Source: FEN-1297 sp963834015 (lineage in GTDB: Bacteria; Bacteroidota; Ignavibacteria; Ignavibacteriales; Ignavibacteriaceae). From it: DNA of 64,000 nucleotides. Below are positions 44,701-53,083 of this stretch, in pieces. The stretch is taken from positions 1 through 64,000 of the forward strand of contig CAWIAG010000001.1 in assembly GCA_963834015.1 (NCBI GenBank). Direction: 5' to 3'. The notes under the pieces were generated by a model. That model searched no databases and was not told where the DNA came from. It saw only the letters and a program-made list of their open reading frames with translations. Numbering within the stretch: the first letter of the stretch is position 1; the number at the start of each line of letters is the position of its first letter. The position numbers and the translations under genes were made by a program.

Positions 44701-45666
44701 AATTCTAGCAGCCCTCCTTTCGAAGTTTATGACTTTACTGACTTTGGTTATGATGGTACAGCTCATAGTTCATTATCCATTTATAATGGAGGTACAGTAG
44801 TCGGTGCCACGGACATTAATGACTTGCAGCAAAGTTATGATCTAAGATGGACAGGCGTTCTCGGAGATACAACAATAAACGGAACTACTGTTACAATCAC
44901 TAAGTCGGGAGGCTCATTTGCAACCCTGTTTGGTGCCCACCAGTATAAGCTGGCTAATGATCCTTTAAACCCCAATCCGGGTTCTAATAGTCCTTTTATT
45001 ATAAGAATCCCATTTGAGGTTTGGAATATTGATAAGAATGAACAGGTTAACCTGTTGGTTTATGATCGATTAGGAGATCCGACTAAACCGGCATATCAGG
45101 TTTGGAATACCTTAGGCAGAATGTATACTTGGGTAGTAAATACTAAATATAATCCCTCAGCAATTATTGATCCCGCTTCTGCTATAGTTGCAGATAGTGC
45201 AACCTGGAACTGGGTATTTTTTGCATCTGAATTTACAACTGGCGATGATTTAAAAATTGAGTACAGCCATCCGTTACAAATTGGTAAGGATACCTTTACT
45301 TTTACTGTTCCGGGTACTACATATTCATCAGCACAGGCTAAAAAAGATGTTAGTAATATAAATGTTTTCCCAAACCCCTATTATGGAGTTAACTCCCAGG
45401 AGACAAATAAATACGCTAGGTTTGTAACTTTTAGCCACTTACCTGCTACAGCAACGATTAGAATATTTAATCTTGCCGGTATCGAGGTTAGGGTTATAAA
45501 TCATACAAATGGCGGTCAGTTTGAACAATGGGATTTAAATAATAGTTCGGGTTTGCCTGTAGCAAGCGGTTTGTATATCGTCTATATCGATATGCCTGCG
45601 ATTGGCGCTACAAAAATTCTTAAGGCGGCAATCATCCAGGAACAACAATTCCCTGATCATTTTTAA
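41773..45666 (+). CDS. large secreted protein with C-terminal type IX-like sorting domain
   Basis: Start chosen at the ATG at 41773 with AGGAG eight bases ahead (an in-frame TTG at 41767 is weaker); 1297 residues. The signal peptide is about 1-25 (YLTVIILGLIFLLSGIINA). The body lacks an enzyme motif I recognise; it contains Ca-binding-like DVNGDGIYEPGIDIPG (about 205-220), fibronectin-like repeats (about 505-650) and many Gly/Asn/Ser loops. The last about 90 residues are the sorting domain: INVFPNPYYGVN, ATIRIFNLAGIEVR, WDLNNSSGLPVASGLYIVYI. It follows the TonB receptor by 35 bases and overlaps the next gene's upstream region; likely the surface-displayed cargo of this operon. Confidence 0.88.
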   Translation: MIFKKFKYLTVIILGLIFLLSGIINAANNNKAKGKMAKAASVSASQVANQRMDINNLNALESNVGYSDYNLNSNLEGTEFPKGTGKNVVFEGGFLWGGFANGDTSQVRVGGSAYITGLEPGPILANGQPADPSDSRWSIYRVRPDVYPGGPTVDLTADVAAYTEGGQSVTAAQLRAQYESDWTNWPAHGTANDLGAPFTDVNGDGIYEPGIDIPGVPGADQTCFFVANDLDTLQCEGLYGTLPLGVEVHVTYWAYAQQGALGNMYFKKWDLINRGASKNVVDSMFVSYWTDVDLGSATDDLVGCDTTLSMSFTYNGESNDAVFAPLPPPADGFTFFQGPTVPGNSSDSAIFIEPPFKFSYLSGKRNLPMTAAYFFINGSANFGDPPQGAPTGSTQFYRFFNGEYGLSGNEFQDPSGNLTRFAYPGNPVTGSGWLDPTPADKRQGMASGPFTFSPGDTQQVVIAEMFAGAIPSVNYLQAVTLVKTYDLTAQSAYDHFFNLPSPPPAPHVIATALSNKISLDWGEVASYVSATENSVVHDVLDSVNTSGGGNYKFEGYNVYQLPYSGAGISQAKLLATYDVIDSVLNVPYVDLNTRQLNPSYFIEYGTDSGIKRFFIDSTDAFNGNAVLRNGTPYYFAVTAYSYNAKGVPEALENPITEIQVTPQSNNPGVSAAKVGPLSSSFVTHSGTANATVAVNVVNPALTTGDKYQVTFHDEMYSLGGNGVWTDVTAASKKLAKIKDLTGSYLTNTAVYNETKGRIQLYYLVNVISSNYDYCDGVVLKLPAGVVIDTIISPVSLNSSIGTVIPYTMVSKNTIFFGDSVRSGNGIFAGGEVITLICNTPSLPMMTNYTMYDDDFSTENPQDSIGGINKDIYSTDTLASIANQNVTQHQWNVTDLTTGNIVLQNQTVYNGTDLYDPAAFFAANNIYGPGGSSHPTGGVDVGGSASNFAGIQVAVNGSFTAPTTINSLIYNGNALTINSSSPPFEVYDFTDFGYDGTAHSSLSIYNGGTVVGATDINDLQQSYDLRWTGVLGDTTINGTTVTITKSGGSFATLFGAHQYKLANDPLNPNPGSNSPFIIRIPFEVWNIDKNEQVNLLVYDRLGDPTKPAYQVWNTLGRMYTWVVNTKYNPSAIIDPASAIVADSATWNWVFFASEFTTGDDLKIEYSHPLQIGKDTFTFTVPGTTYSSAQAKKDVSNINVFPNPYYGVNSQETNKYARFVTFSHLPATATIRIFNLAGIEVRVINHTNGGQFEQWDLNNSSGLPVASGLYIVYIDMPAIGATKILKAAIIQEQQFPDHF

Positions 45667-45692
45667 TGAAGAAAGAAAATCAAGGAGTAAAA

Positions 45693-46748
45693 ATGAAAAC
45701 ATTAAAAAGAATTTTAGTAATATTAGCTGTCATACTTTTAGGTGTTGACAGTGTATTCGCCGGTGGAGGTACCAGAAATGGTACCGGGGGCGCTTCTGAA
45801 CTTATTATACCGGTCGGGGCTCAGGGAATAGCATTAGGCGGTTCAAATATAGCTACATCAGCCGGCCTGGATGCATTGTACTGGAATCCCGCAGGCTTAG
45901 CAGGAATGACAAACGCTGTATCAGCCGACTTTTCAACCATGAGCTATATCGCTGATATTGGGGTTCAATACGGCGCTGTTGGTGTTAACTTCCAGGGCTT
46001 CGGTATGGTTGCATTGGATGTAAAGTCATTGAATATAGGTTCCATTCCCGTTACAACTAATGGACAGCCGGACGGCACAGGGCAGACATTTACACCTGAA
46101 TTTTTGGTTGCAGGTCTAAGTTATGCAAAGCCGTTAACTGACCGTATTTCTATTGGTATAACCTTCCATTATATATCAGAAACTATTGCCCAGGTAAGCG
46201 CAAGCGGCTTTGCTATTAATGCAGGCGTTCAGTATAAAGACCTGGGAGATATTAGCGGTTTGGATTTCGGGTTGGCAATAAATAATATAGGTCCGCAAAT
46301 GACTTTCGGAGGTCCGGGCTTATTGGTAACTGCCTCTCCTACAGGCTCGTTATCTTCACCAACCGACGCTTTTCTTAGAGCGCCAAGTTTTTATTCGATA
46401 GAAGCCGCTGCATTTGATTTACCATCGTCAATTGATGTAGGCTTAGGTTATGACCTTCACATCGATGATATAAATGCAGTACAATTTTCCGGCACGTTCG
46501 AGAATAATAACTTTTCAGGCGACTTATATAATATCGGCGCAGAATATGGTTATAACAAGATGTTCTTTGTAAGAGCTGGTTATTCATATTCACCAAAGGA
46601 TCAGGATGCTGATTATATATATGGATTTACTGCCGGCGCTGGCATTAACTATGACTTGGGCGGCGTTACTGTAAAACTTGACTATGCATACAGAAGTGTA
46701 AAATATTTTGATGCTAATCAGGTTTTCGAGATTTCTTTAGGATTCTGA
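45693..46748 (+). CDS. PorV/PorQ-family (UPF0164) outer-membrane protein
   Basis: Start at the ATG at 45693 (AAGGAG seven bases upstream) rather than the in-frame ATG at 45666 overlapping the previous stop; 351 residues. Signal peptide MKTLKRILVILAVILLGVDSVFA. The family hallmark follows: ELIIPVGAQGIALGGSNIATSAGLDALYWNPAGLAGM. A FadL-like beta-barrel ends in FEISLGF. PorV-type proteins shuttle sorted substrates to the cell surface in type IX systems. It is last in the operon with the TonB receptor and the sorted protein, closed by a strong terminator. Confidence 0.92.
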   Translation: MKTLKRILVILAVILLGVDSVFAGGGTRNGTGGASELIIPVGAQGIALGGSNIATSAGLDALYWNPAGLAGMTNAVSADFSTMSYIADIGVQYGAVGVNFQGFGMVALDVKSLNIGSIPVTTNGQPDGTGQTFTPEFLVAGLSYAKPLTDRISIGITFHYISETIAQVSASGFAINAGVQYKDLGDISGLDFGLAINNIGPQMTFGGPGLLVTASPTGSLSSPTDAFLRAPSFYSIEAAAFDLPSSIDVGLGYDLHIDDINAVQFSGTFENNNFSGDLYNIGAEYGYNKMFFVRAGYSYSPKDQDADYIYGFTAGAGINYDLGGVTVKLDYAYRSVKYFDANQVFEISLGF

Positions 46749-46795
46749 TTTAACTCTCAGTTAATAATAAACTGATTGTTGGATCGTTAGATTAT

Positions 46796-46829
46796 AATCC
46801 GTCCCGGTAAAAACGGGACGGATTTTTTT
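46796..46829 (+). terminator. strong intrinsic terminator of the surface operon
   Basis: A perfect 11-bp stem, AATCCGTCCCG (46796-46806) with CGGGACGGATT (46814-46824), a 7-nt loop and a following T run. It also lies at the end of the convergent PEP carboxylase gene; the minus strand has few T residues after it, so it mainly serves the plus strand. Confidence 0.9.
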
Positions 46830-49638
46830 ATCCCGTGTTCCTCACTCCTGCTGCAATTCCATTAACTGTAGAACGAAGCAGCATAAGTAGCGATTCTTTT
46901 TTTGATTTAGAGACATTTCGTTTCCTAAACTGTTTTATAAATTTTACTTGTATAAAACTTATAGGATCAATGTAAGGATTTCGAAGCAAGAGAGACCGCT
47001 GGAGGGACTTATCATGATCTAATAAATTTTGTTCCCCCGTAATAGAAAGAACTGTTCGGCAGGAAAGTTCATATTCGTAGTCAATCATATCAAAAATCTT
47101 TTTGCCTTTTTTTATGTCTTTGCATAACGAAAGATATTCGCGTCCTATTATCATATCTGTCTTCATCAATACCATCTCAATATTTGAAACAAGAACCTGG
47201 AAAAATTCCCACTCTCTATACATTTTTGTAAAATCTGCAAGGGTCGCTGTTTTGTTCTGAATACATTGGCTAATTGCTGAACCGAATCCATACCACCCCG
47301 ATATTGTCTGCCTGTTTTGCGTCCATGCGAAAACCCACGGTATGGCCCTTAAATTACGCAGCTCCTTGCTTTTGTTTCTTGAAGAGGGGCGTGAACCGAT
47401 TTCAATATGTTCTATTATATCTATAGGAGTAATACTCCTGAAATAATCAAAAAAATCATGATGATTTATGAGTTCTTTATAAACCAATAAGGCATTTGAA
47501 GATATTGTTTCAAATAGGCTGCTGTAAATATCAAACTTATCTCTTGTTTTATTAAATTTTGATCCGGCGGTTGTACTCAAAACTGCTGAAGCCATAAGTT
47601 CAAGGTTCTTTACGGCTATTTCTGGTATTAAATATTTAGATGATATCATTTCTCCTTGTTCGGTTATTTTTATTTTACCTTCAATTGTGCCTTCAGGCTG
47701 TGCAAGAATTGATTTATTAACCGGTCCGCCGCCCCTTGATATACTTCCTCCCCGTCCGTGAAATAATATTAATTCTATTCCCCTTCTCTCGCAAATTTTC
47801 TTCAAATATTTTTGAGCTTTGTACAATTCATAGTTAGAAGTAACTATCCCCCCGTCTTTATTGCTGTCGGAATATCCGAGCATTATCTTTTGAACATTCC
47901 CTCGTAATAGTATATGCTGGGAGTAAGCCGGGTTTTCGAAAAGTTCCTGCATTACAAAGTGGGCTTTTCTAAGATCATCGATTGTCTCAAACAGGGGAAG
48001 TATATCGAAATGTGAGTAGAATATTTTCTTGTCGGCGGTATTAATTAATCCGGCTTCCTTTGCTATTAATAATGCAGTGAGTACGTCACTGACGGAAGAA
48101 CAGTTGCTGATTATATAATCATCACAGGTATTGAACGCAATATTGTCTTTACCCCACTTAATAACGGCAAATTCATTTATTATCTGCATTGTCTCGGAAC
48201 TCAAACCACTGAATTTATTTCTTAAGGGCCGTGAGTTTAAAATTTCAGTAGTTAGTATTTTTATTTTATCCGGTTCATTTAAAGAATTAAAATCTTTTTG
48301 TAATTCGGCATATCGCAGTATTTCGCTTATAGCTGAAGCTAATAATGATGAATTCTGGCGGATATCCATTGCAGCAAATCTAAAACCAAAAGTTTTTACT
48401 TTATATATAATAGGAAGAAGATTTGTGTCAGCTATAACTTTACCTTTATTTTCGGCTAAACTCCTGTATATTAAGTATAAATCATCCAAAAATTCTAATG
48501 AATTTTTGTATCCGGTACCGGATTGAAATGATGAGTTACCCGGGAATTGTTTTGTTCCCTCAAGTTTGCGTCCTATAAGCATAAGCTTTGCCCGGTAAAC
48601 TTCAGACGGATCACGGGGTATTTTATCTTCAGTATTTGCACCCAGGATCATCCTGTCTTCAACGATAGACATGTTTAATTCTTTGCTCACGGGGATAACA
48701 TTAAGTGATGAACTTAGTGAGGTATGCAATTGTTCCAAATCTCGTTGGTACAAACCTATTATTTGCCTTTTGTTATTTAGTAAAGTATTTTTTGTAATAT
48801 CAACGGTAACGAAAGGATGCCCGTCTCTGTCTCCACCTACCCATGAACCAAACTTGAATAAAGACGGAGATGCATAATTTATGTCGTAAATAGACCTGAG
48901 TTTTTTGTTTAACGATTGATAAAAATCCGGTATTAAGTCATACAAAACTTCCTTAAAAAAGAATAACCCGTGCTGTATTTCATCTTTTACTGTTACTTTG
49001 CGAAAGCGAACCTCGTTTGATTGCCATAATAGTGTTATCTCCGTTTGAAGCTTAAGCTTTATTTCATCTATTTCGTCTCTGGTATTAATATTTAAATCTC
49101 TTGCTAGTAATAGGCGGCTGATTTTTAATATCTTTCTTAAAATAGTCTGTCGGGTCGCTTCAGTTGGGTGTGCAGTAAAAACAGGAATAATTTCCAATTG
49201 ATTAAGAATTTTCTTTAAGTTTTCTCTGCTGATTTTATTTGATTTTAATTGCATCAGCACATTTGTAAGTGAACCTGTTTCAGGAGGCTTGTTTTGGATA
49301 GTGTTATTTCTTTGAATTCTGATCCTATGAACTTCATCAGCAGCATTTACGAGTATAAAGTAAATTGAAAAAGCTTTTACTATTTTAATTGCTTTTTCTA
49401 CGCTAAGTGAATTGATTACAATTATAATCTCCTCTCTGATTAATCTGCCGCCGCTGTTCTGGGGTTCGCTTCGTAATTGTTTTGTTAGGGCGCGAAGTTT
49501 TTCTACGGTTTCATATACACCCTGCCCGGCTTGTTCCTTTAAAACATTGCCTAATATAATGCCCAATTCCTTAATATCTTTTTTTAGAGGAGTATCCTCA
49601 GTGGAATCTACAAGATGATTTAAAGACCTTTTACTCAT
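46828..49638 (-). CDS. ppc: phosphoenolpyruvate carboxylase
   Basis: A 936-residue anaplerotic enzyme: PEP + bicarbonate to oxaloacetate + phosphate. Signature 1, VFTAHPTEATRQTILRKI, has the catalytic His at 157. WVGGDRDGHPFVT, GYSDSNKDGG and the second signature FHGRGGSISRGGGP (mobile catalytic loop) are all intact. The C-terminal RNTG, the allosteric-site tetrapeptide end, is conserved. Length is typical. It is monocistronic and convergent with the surface operon. It may refill the TCA cycle during growth on uronate-derived pyruvate/PEP. Confidence 0.96.
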   Translation of the reverse strand: MSKRSLNHLVDSTEDTPLKKDIKELGIILGNVLKEQAGQGVYETVEKLRALTKQLRSEPQNSGGRLIREEIIIVINSLSVEKAIKIVKAFSIYFILVNAADEVHRIRIQRNNTIQNKPPETGSLTNVLMQLKSNKISRENLKKILNQLEIIPVFTAHPTEATRQTILRKILKISRLLLARDLNINTRDEIDEIKLKLQTEITLLWQSNEVRFRKVTVKDEIQHGLFFFKEVLYDLIPDFYQSLNKKLRSIYDINYASPSLFKFGSWVGGDRDGHPFVTVDITKNTLLNNKRQIIGLYQRDLEQLHTSLSSSLNVIPVSKELNMSIVEDRMILGANTEDKIPRDPSEVYRAKLMLIGRKLEGTKQFPGNSSFQSGTGYKNSLEFLDDLYLIYRSLAENKGKVIADTNLLPIIYKVKTFGFRFAAMDIRQNSSLLASAISEILRYAELQKDFNSLNEPDKIKILTTEILNSRPLRNKFSGLSSETMQIINEFAVIKWGKDNIAFNTCDDYIISNCSSVSDVLTALLIAKEAGLINTADKKIFYSHFDILPLFETIDDLRKAHFVMQELFENPAYSQHILLRGNVQKIMLGYSDSNKDGGIVTSNYELYKAQKYLKKICERRGIELILFHGRGGSISRGGGPVNKSILAQPEGTIEGKIKITEQGEMISSKYLIPEIAVKNLELMASAVLSTTAGSKFNKTRDKFDIYSSLFETISSNALLVYKELINHHDFFDYFRSITPIDIIEHIEIGSRPSSRNKSKELRNLRAIPWVFAWTQNRQTISGWYGFGSAISQCIQNKTATLADFTKMYREWEFFQVLVSNIEMVLMKTDMIIGREYLSLCKDIKKGKKIFDMIDYEYELSCRTVLSITGEQNLLDHDKSLQRSLLLRNPYIDPISFIQVKFIKQFRKRNVSKSKKESLLMLLRSTVNGIAAGVRNTG

Positions 49639-49690
49639 GGTTTTTTTTTCTATTTTTACTTGTTATAATACAAATATATTATTTAAGCAG

Positions 49691-49751
49691 CCCATGACTT
49701 AAGTCATGGGTTGCCGGGTAAAAACTTATATTGGTAACCGTTTCAACGGTT
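49691..49751 (+). repeat. REP-like double palindrome
   Basis: A perfect 20-base palindrome CCCATGACTTAAGTCATGGG (49691-49710) and, 25 bases later, a second hairpin AACCGT-TTCA-ACGGTT (49736-49751). This paired arrangement is familiar as a dispersed non-autonomous repeat in Bacteroidota-type genomes, of the kind mobilised by IS200/IS605-type Y1 transposases; that link is from memory of similar elements, not shown here. It sits between ppc and the golvesin-type gene. Confidence 0.75.
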
Positions 49752-49892
49752 TTTCTGATAAAATAAAAAATAAGCTGTCAACTTGAGATCATTAAAATAA
49801 AATGCAGAACTAAAATTAACAATAATAAACCTGTAGAATTCTAATATTATAAGAACAGAAATTCTTATTACAATTTTTTAGAGGCTGAAAGT

Positions 49893-52800
49893 ATGAAACA
49901 TTTCTTCTGGGTTATCAATTTTATTATTTTAGCGTCTTTTTTCTTTTTAGGGTGCAGTTCTGAACCGGTAACAAAGAATATAATCCCGGAGAAATTCAAT
50001 CCCAGTATTGCTCAAAAAGTAAATGAGTTTCGAATTGATTTTGCATACCGTAAATTTAAATTTAATGTCCCATACGGATCTCAAATCGATTCTATTGAAA
50101 CCGATACAATTAAAAAATCCATTATTATAGACTTTAATGCAAATTTTAGTTACCAGCCGTTTCGAAAACAAAATGTTGAAATGTTATATTCCGGGGTAAA
50201 AAGTGTTTTTGGTGATAAATTTGCAGATTATTCGTATACCATTAATACTTTAAAACGCCCTGTTGAAGATTTAATTCCTAATTATTATAGAAATGACCCG
50301 TCAAAATATGATAGTATGCGATTGCCGGTAAATGTTAATGTAAGGCCCCTGCCGGTTGTTCAAAATATTAGCAGGGAATATCTGCCTTCTAACGGCTTGC
50401 TTGGTAAAAATATCGTATTGTGGCCAAGTCACGGATGGTATTATAATAACAAAACTGACAGATGGGAATGGCAGCGCCCAAGGCTTTTCCAATCAGTTGA
50501 AGATATACTGCCGTTATCGTTTGTAGTCCCTTATTTAATACCTATGCTGGAAAATGCCGGAGCGCTTGTTTTTGACCCCCGCGAACGGGATATCCAAAAA
50601 AACTCAATTGTTATTGACAATGATTCACCATCGGATATAAAATTAAAGTATTACATTGAAAAAAGTTCTGATAAAAGTAATAAATGGAGGGGAGGAGTAA
50701 CAGGATTTGCTGTCGGTAACCCTCCTTATTCTTCAGGATATAACCCCTTTACAAAAGGAACAAGCAGGATAATTTTATCGGATACCAACGAATCTGCTTC
50801 TACAATCTGGATGCCCAATATTCCGGTTGAAGGTAAATATGCCGTTTATATATCATATTCAGCATCAGGTAATAATGCCGATGATGCAGAATATACGGTT
50901 TTTCACGAAGGTATAGAAACAAACTTCAGAGTAAATCAACAGGTTGGGGGCAGCACATGGATTTATCTGGGAGAATTTAGCTTTGATAAGGGCTATAATC
51001 CCGGAAAAGACAAGGTCGTTTTATCTAATAAAAGTTCGGAAAAAGGAAAAATAATCTCCGCTGATGCGGTTCGGTTCGGGGGTGGTGAAGGAATTATTGA
51101 AAGGGGGGGAAGTACTAGTAACCGGCCGAAAATTTTTGAAGCTGCACGGTATTATTTGCAGTATGCCGGTATGCCGGATACCTTGGTTTATAATTTAGAC
51201 CATGATACTAGTGATTATACCGATGATTATAAATCCCGTGCAGAATATGTTAATTATCTTTATGGTAGGCCTTTTGGCCCTAATAGGGATAGGGATGCAA
51301 AGGGACTTGGTATCCCTATCGATCTTTCCCTTGCTTTTCACACTGATGCTGGAATAGTGCATAGTGATACTTCAGTCGGTACACTTGCAATTTATAGCAT
51401 TCCCGATGAAAAAAAGAAAGACGTATTTCCCGGTGGTACGTCGAGATTTGTTAACAGGGATTTTGCAGATATAATTCAAACTCAAATTGTTAGCGATATC
51501 CGTGCAAAATATGATTCAACATGGACAAGAAGACCGCTTGAGAATTCAGACTATAGCGAAGTAGTCCGTTCAAATGTCCCTTCGGTTTTAATCGAATTAT
51601 TGTCCCATCAGAATTTTAATGATATGAAACTTGCTCTTGATCCGGGTTTTCGTTTCGATGTTTCAAGAGCAATCTATAAAGGGATTTTACGATTTTTGTC
51701 GGCACAGTATAAAACATCATATATTGTACAACCTCTTCCGGTTAAAAATTTTAGCTCCTCATTTGACAAGAATGGCAATGTTAACCTTAAATGGAAACCA
51801 ACGGTTGACGCACTTGAACCAACCGCTATACCCGAAAAATATATTATTTATACCCGGATTAACAATGGCAGTTTTGATAATGGAAAAATTGTAAATGTTC
51901 CGGATGCCATTATGACTAATATTTTACCCGGAATTATTTATAGTTATAAAGTTACAGCCGTTAATAAAGGCGGGGAAAGTTTTCCTTCGGAGATACTTTC
52001 CGTATGTAGAATGGATAATAATAAGCAGAAGGTATTAATAATAAATGGATTTTATAGAGTCTCCGGGCCGGCAATTATAGAAGATTCTAGATATAATGGT
52101 TTTTTCAACACTGTCGACCCTGGAATTCCGGATAAATATGATTTAAGCTTTACAGGGAATCAATATGATTTTGACTCTACCCATCAATTTATTTCTAATG
52201 ATAACCCCGGATGGGGAGCAAGTTATTCCGACAATGAAGCAAAAATAGTTGCAGGTAATACTTTTGATTATCCGTATGTACACGGGTTATCAATAAAAGA
52301 ATCGGGATATTCTTTTGTTTCTGCCGGAGCTGGGGCAGTTGAAGATAGTTCTGTTGACCTTTCGAATTATAAATTTGTTGATTTAATCCTGGGTGGACAG
52401 AAATTTACAAATATTCAAAAAGAAAAAATTGATGACACAGAGCTGGCAAATTATAAGACTTATCCAAAAAAACTTCAAAAAATAATTGATAATTACACTC
52501 AAACCGGGGGAAATTTGTTTATTTCCGGTTCTTATGTCGCAAGTGATTTATTTAATAGTAATAAAATAGATAGTTCGGATGTAAATTTCGCAACAACAGT
52601 TCTTAAATATAAATTGGATGCGGATCATGCTTCAAAAGACGGGGAAGTATATTCTGTAAATTCTGATTTTATTAATGGATTTAATCATATCTCATATAAT
52701 ACGGATTTTAATGATTCTATTTATACAGTGCAGGCTTCTGATGCAATAAATAGTACCGGCGGCAGTAGGGTTATACTTCGTTACAAGGAGAATGGATTTC

Positions 52801-52925
52801 CGGCAGCTATTGCATATAAGGCAAAATATGGAGTTGTAGTTTTGGGATTTCCTTTTGAAACAATAATAAATGAGACCGTTAGAAATGAAATGATGAAGGA
52901 AGTAATCAGTTATCTTCTTAAATGA
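49893..52925 (+). CDS. golvesin-domain / N-acetylmuramoyl-L-alanine amidase-like lipoprotein
   Basis: A 1010-residue lipoprotein (FFLGC, lipidated Cys 21). Residues about 165-250 and 430-610 look like a split amidase_3-type catalytic region: NIVLWPSHGWYYNNK, GIPIDLSLAFHTDAGIV, and SNVPSVLIELLSHQNFNDMK. Between them lies a golvesin/xanthan-lyase C-terminal-like beta domain (about 290-400, STIWMPNIPVEGKYAVYISYSASG). After residue 620 comes a fibronectin type III domain, then a C-terminal flavodoxin/GATase-like region (VDLILGGQKF, YTQTGGNLFISGSYVASDLF). The family is common and often labelled xanthan lyase; cell-wall remodelling is more likely from the His/Glu motifs. Confidence 0.8.
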   Translation: MKHFFWVINFIILASFFFLGCSSEPVTKNIIPEKFNPSIAQKVNEFRIDFAYRKFKFNVPYGSQIDSIETDTIKKSIIIDFNANFSYQPFRKQNVEMLYSGVKSVFGDKFADYSYTINTLKRPVEDLIPNYYRNDPSKYDSMRLPVNVNVRPLPVVQNISREYLPSNGLLGKNIVLWPSHGWYYNNKTDRWEWQRPRLFQSVEDILPLSFVVPYLIPMLENAGALVFDPRERDIQKNSIVIDNDSPSDIKLKYYIEKSSDKSNKWRGGVTGFAVGNPPYSSGYNPFTKGTSRIILSDTNESASTIWMPNIPVEGKYAVYISYSASGNNADDAEYTVFHEGIETNFRVNQQVGGSTWIYLGEFSFDKGYNPGKDKVVLSNKSSEKGKIISADAVRFGGGEGIIERGGSTSNRPKIFEAARYYLQYAGMPDTLVYNLDHDTSDYTDDYKSRAEYVNYLYGRPFGPNRDRDAKGLGIPIDLSLAFHTDAGIVHSDTSVGTLAIYSIPDEKKKDVFPGGTSRFVNRDFADIIQTQIVSDIRAKYDSTWTRRPLENSDYSEVVRSNVPSVLIELLSHQNFNDMKLALDPGFRFDVSRAIYKGILRFLSAQYKTSYIVQPLPVKNFSSSFDKNGNVNLKWKPTVDALEPTAIPEKYIIYTRINNGSFDNGKIVNVPDAIMTNILPGIIYSYKVTAVNKGGESFPSEILSVCRMDNNKQKVLIINGFYRVSGPAIIEDSRYNGFFNTVDPGIPDKYDLSFTGNQYDFDSTHQFISNDNPGWGASYSDNEAKIVAGNTFDYPYVHGLSIKESGYSFVSAGAGAVEDSSVDLSNYKFVDLILGGQKFTNIQKEKIDDTELANYKTYPKKLQKIIDNYTQTGGNLFISGSYVASDLFNSNKIDSSDVNFATTVLKYKLDADHASKDGEVYSVNSDFINGFNHISYNTDFNDSIYTVQASDAINSTGGSRVILRYKENGFPAAIAYKAKYGVVVLGFPFETIINETVRNEMMKEVISYLLK

Positions 52926-53083
52926 AAAAGTACTAATTTCTAAGACACTATTTATTGTTGTTGATAATTAGATTATTTTTTGCTAAAATTGTATAATAAA
53001 TGGAATTACAATAAATTTTTACTTAGAACTTTTTTATAAATAACTAAGTCCTAAAATTCCGCAATAATGAAGGGGGCTGAATC

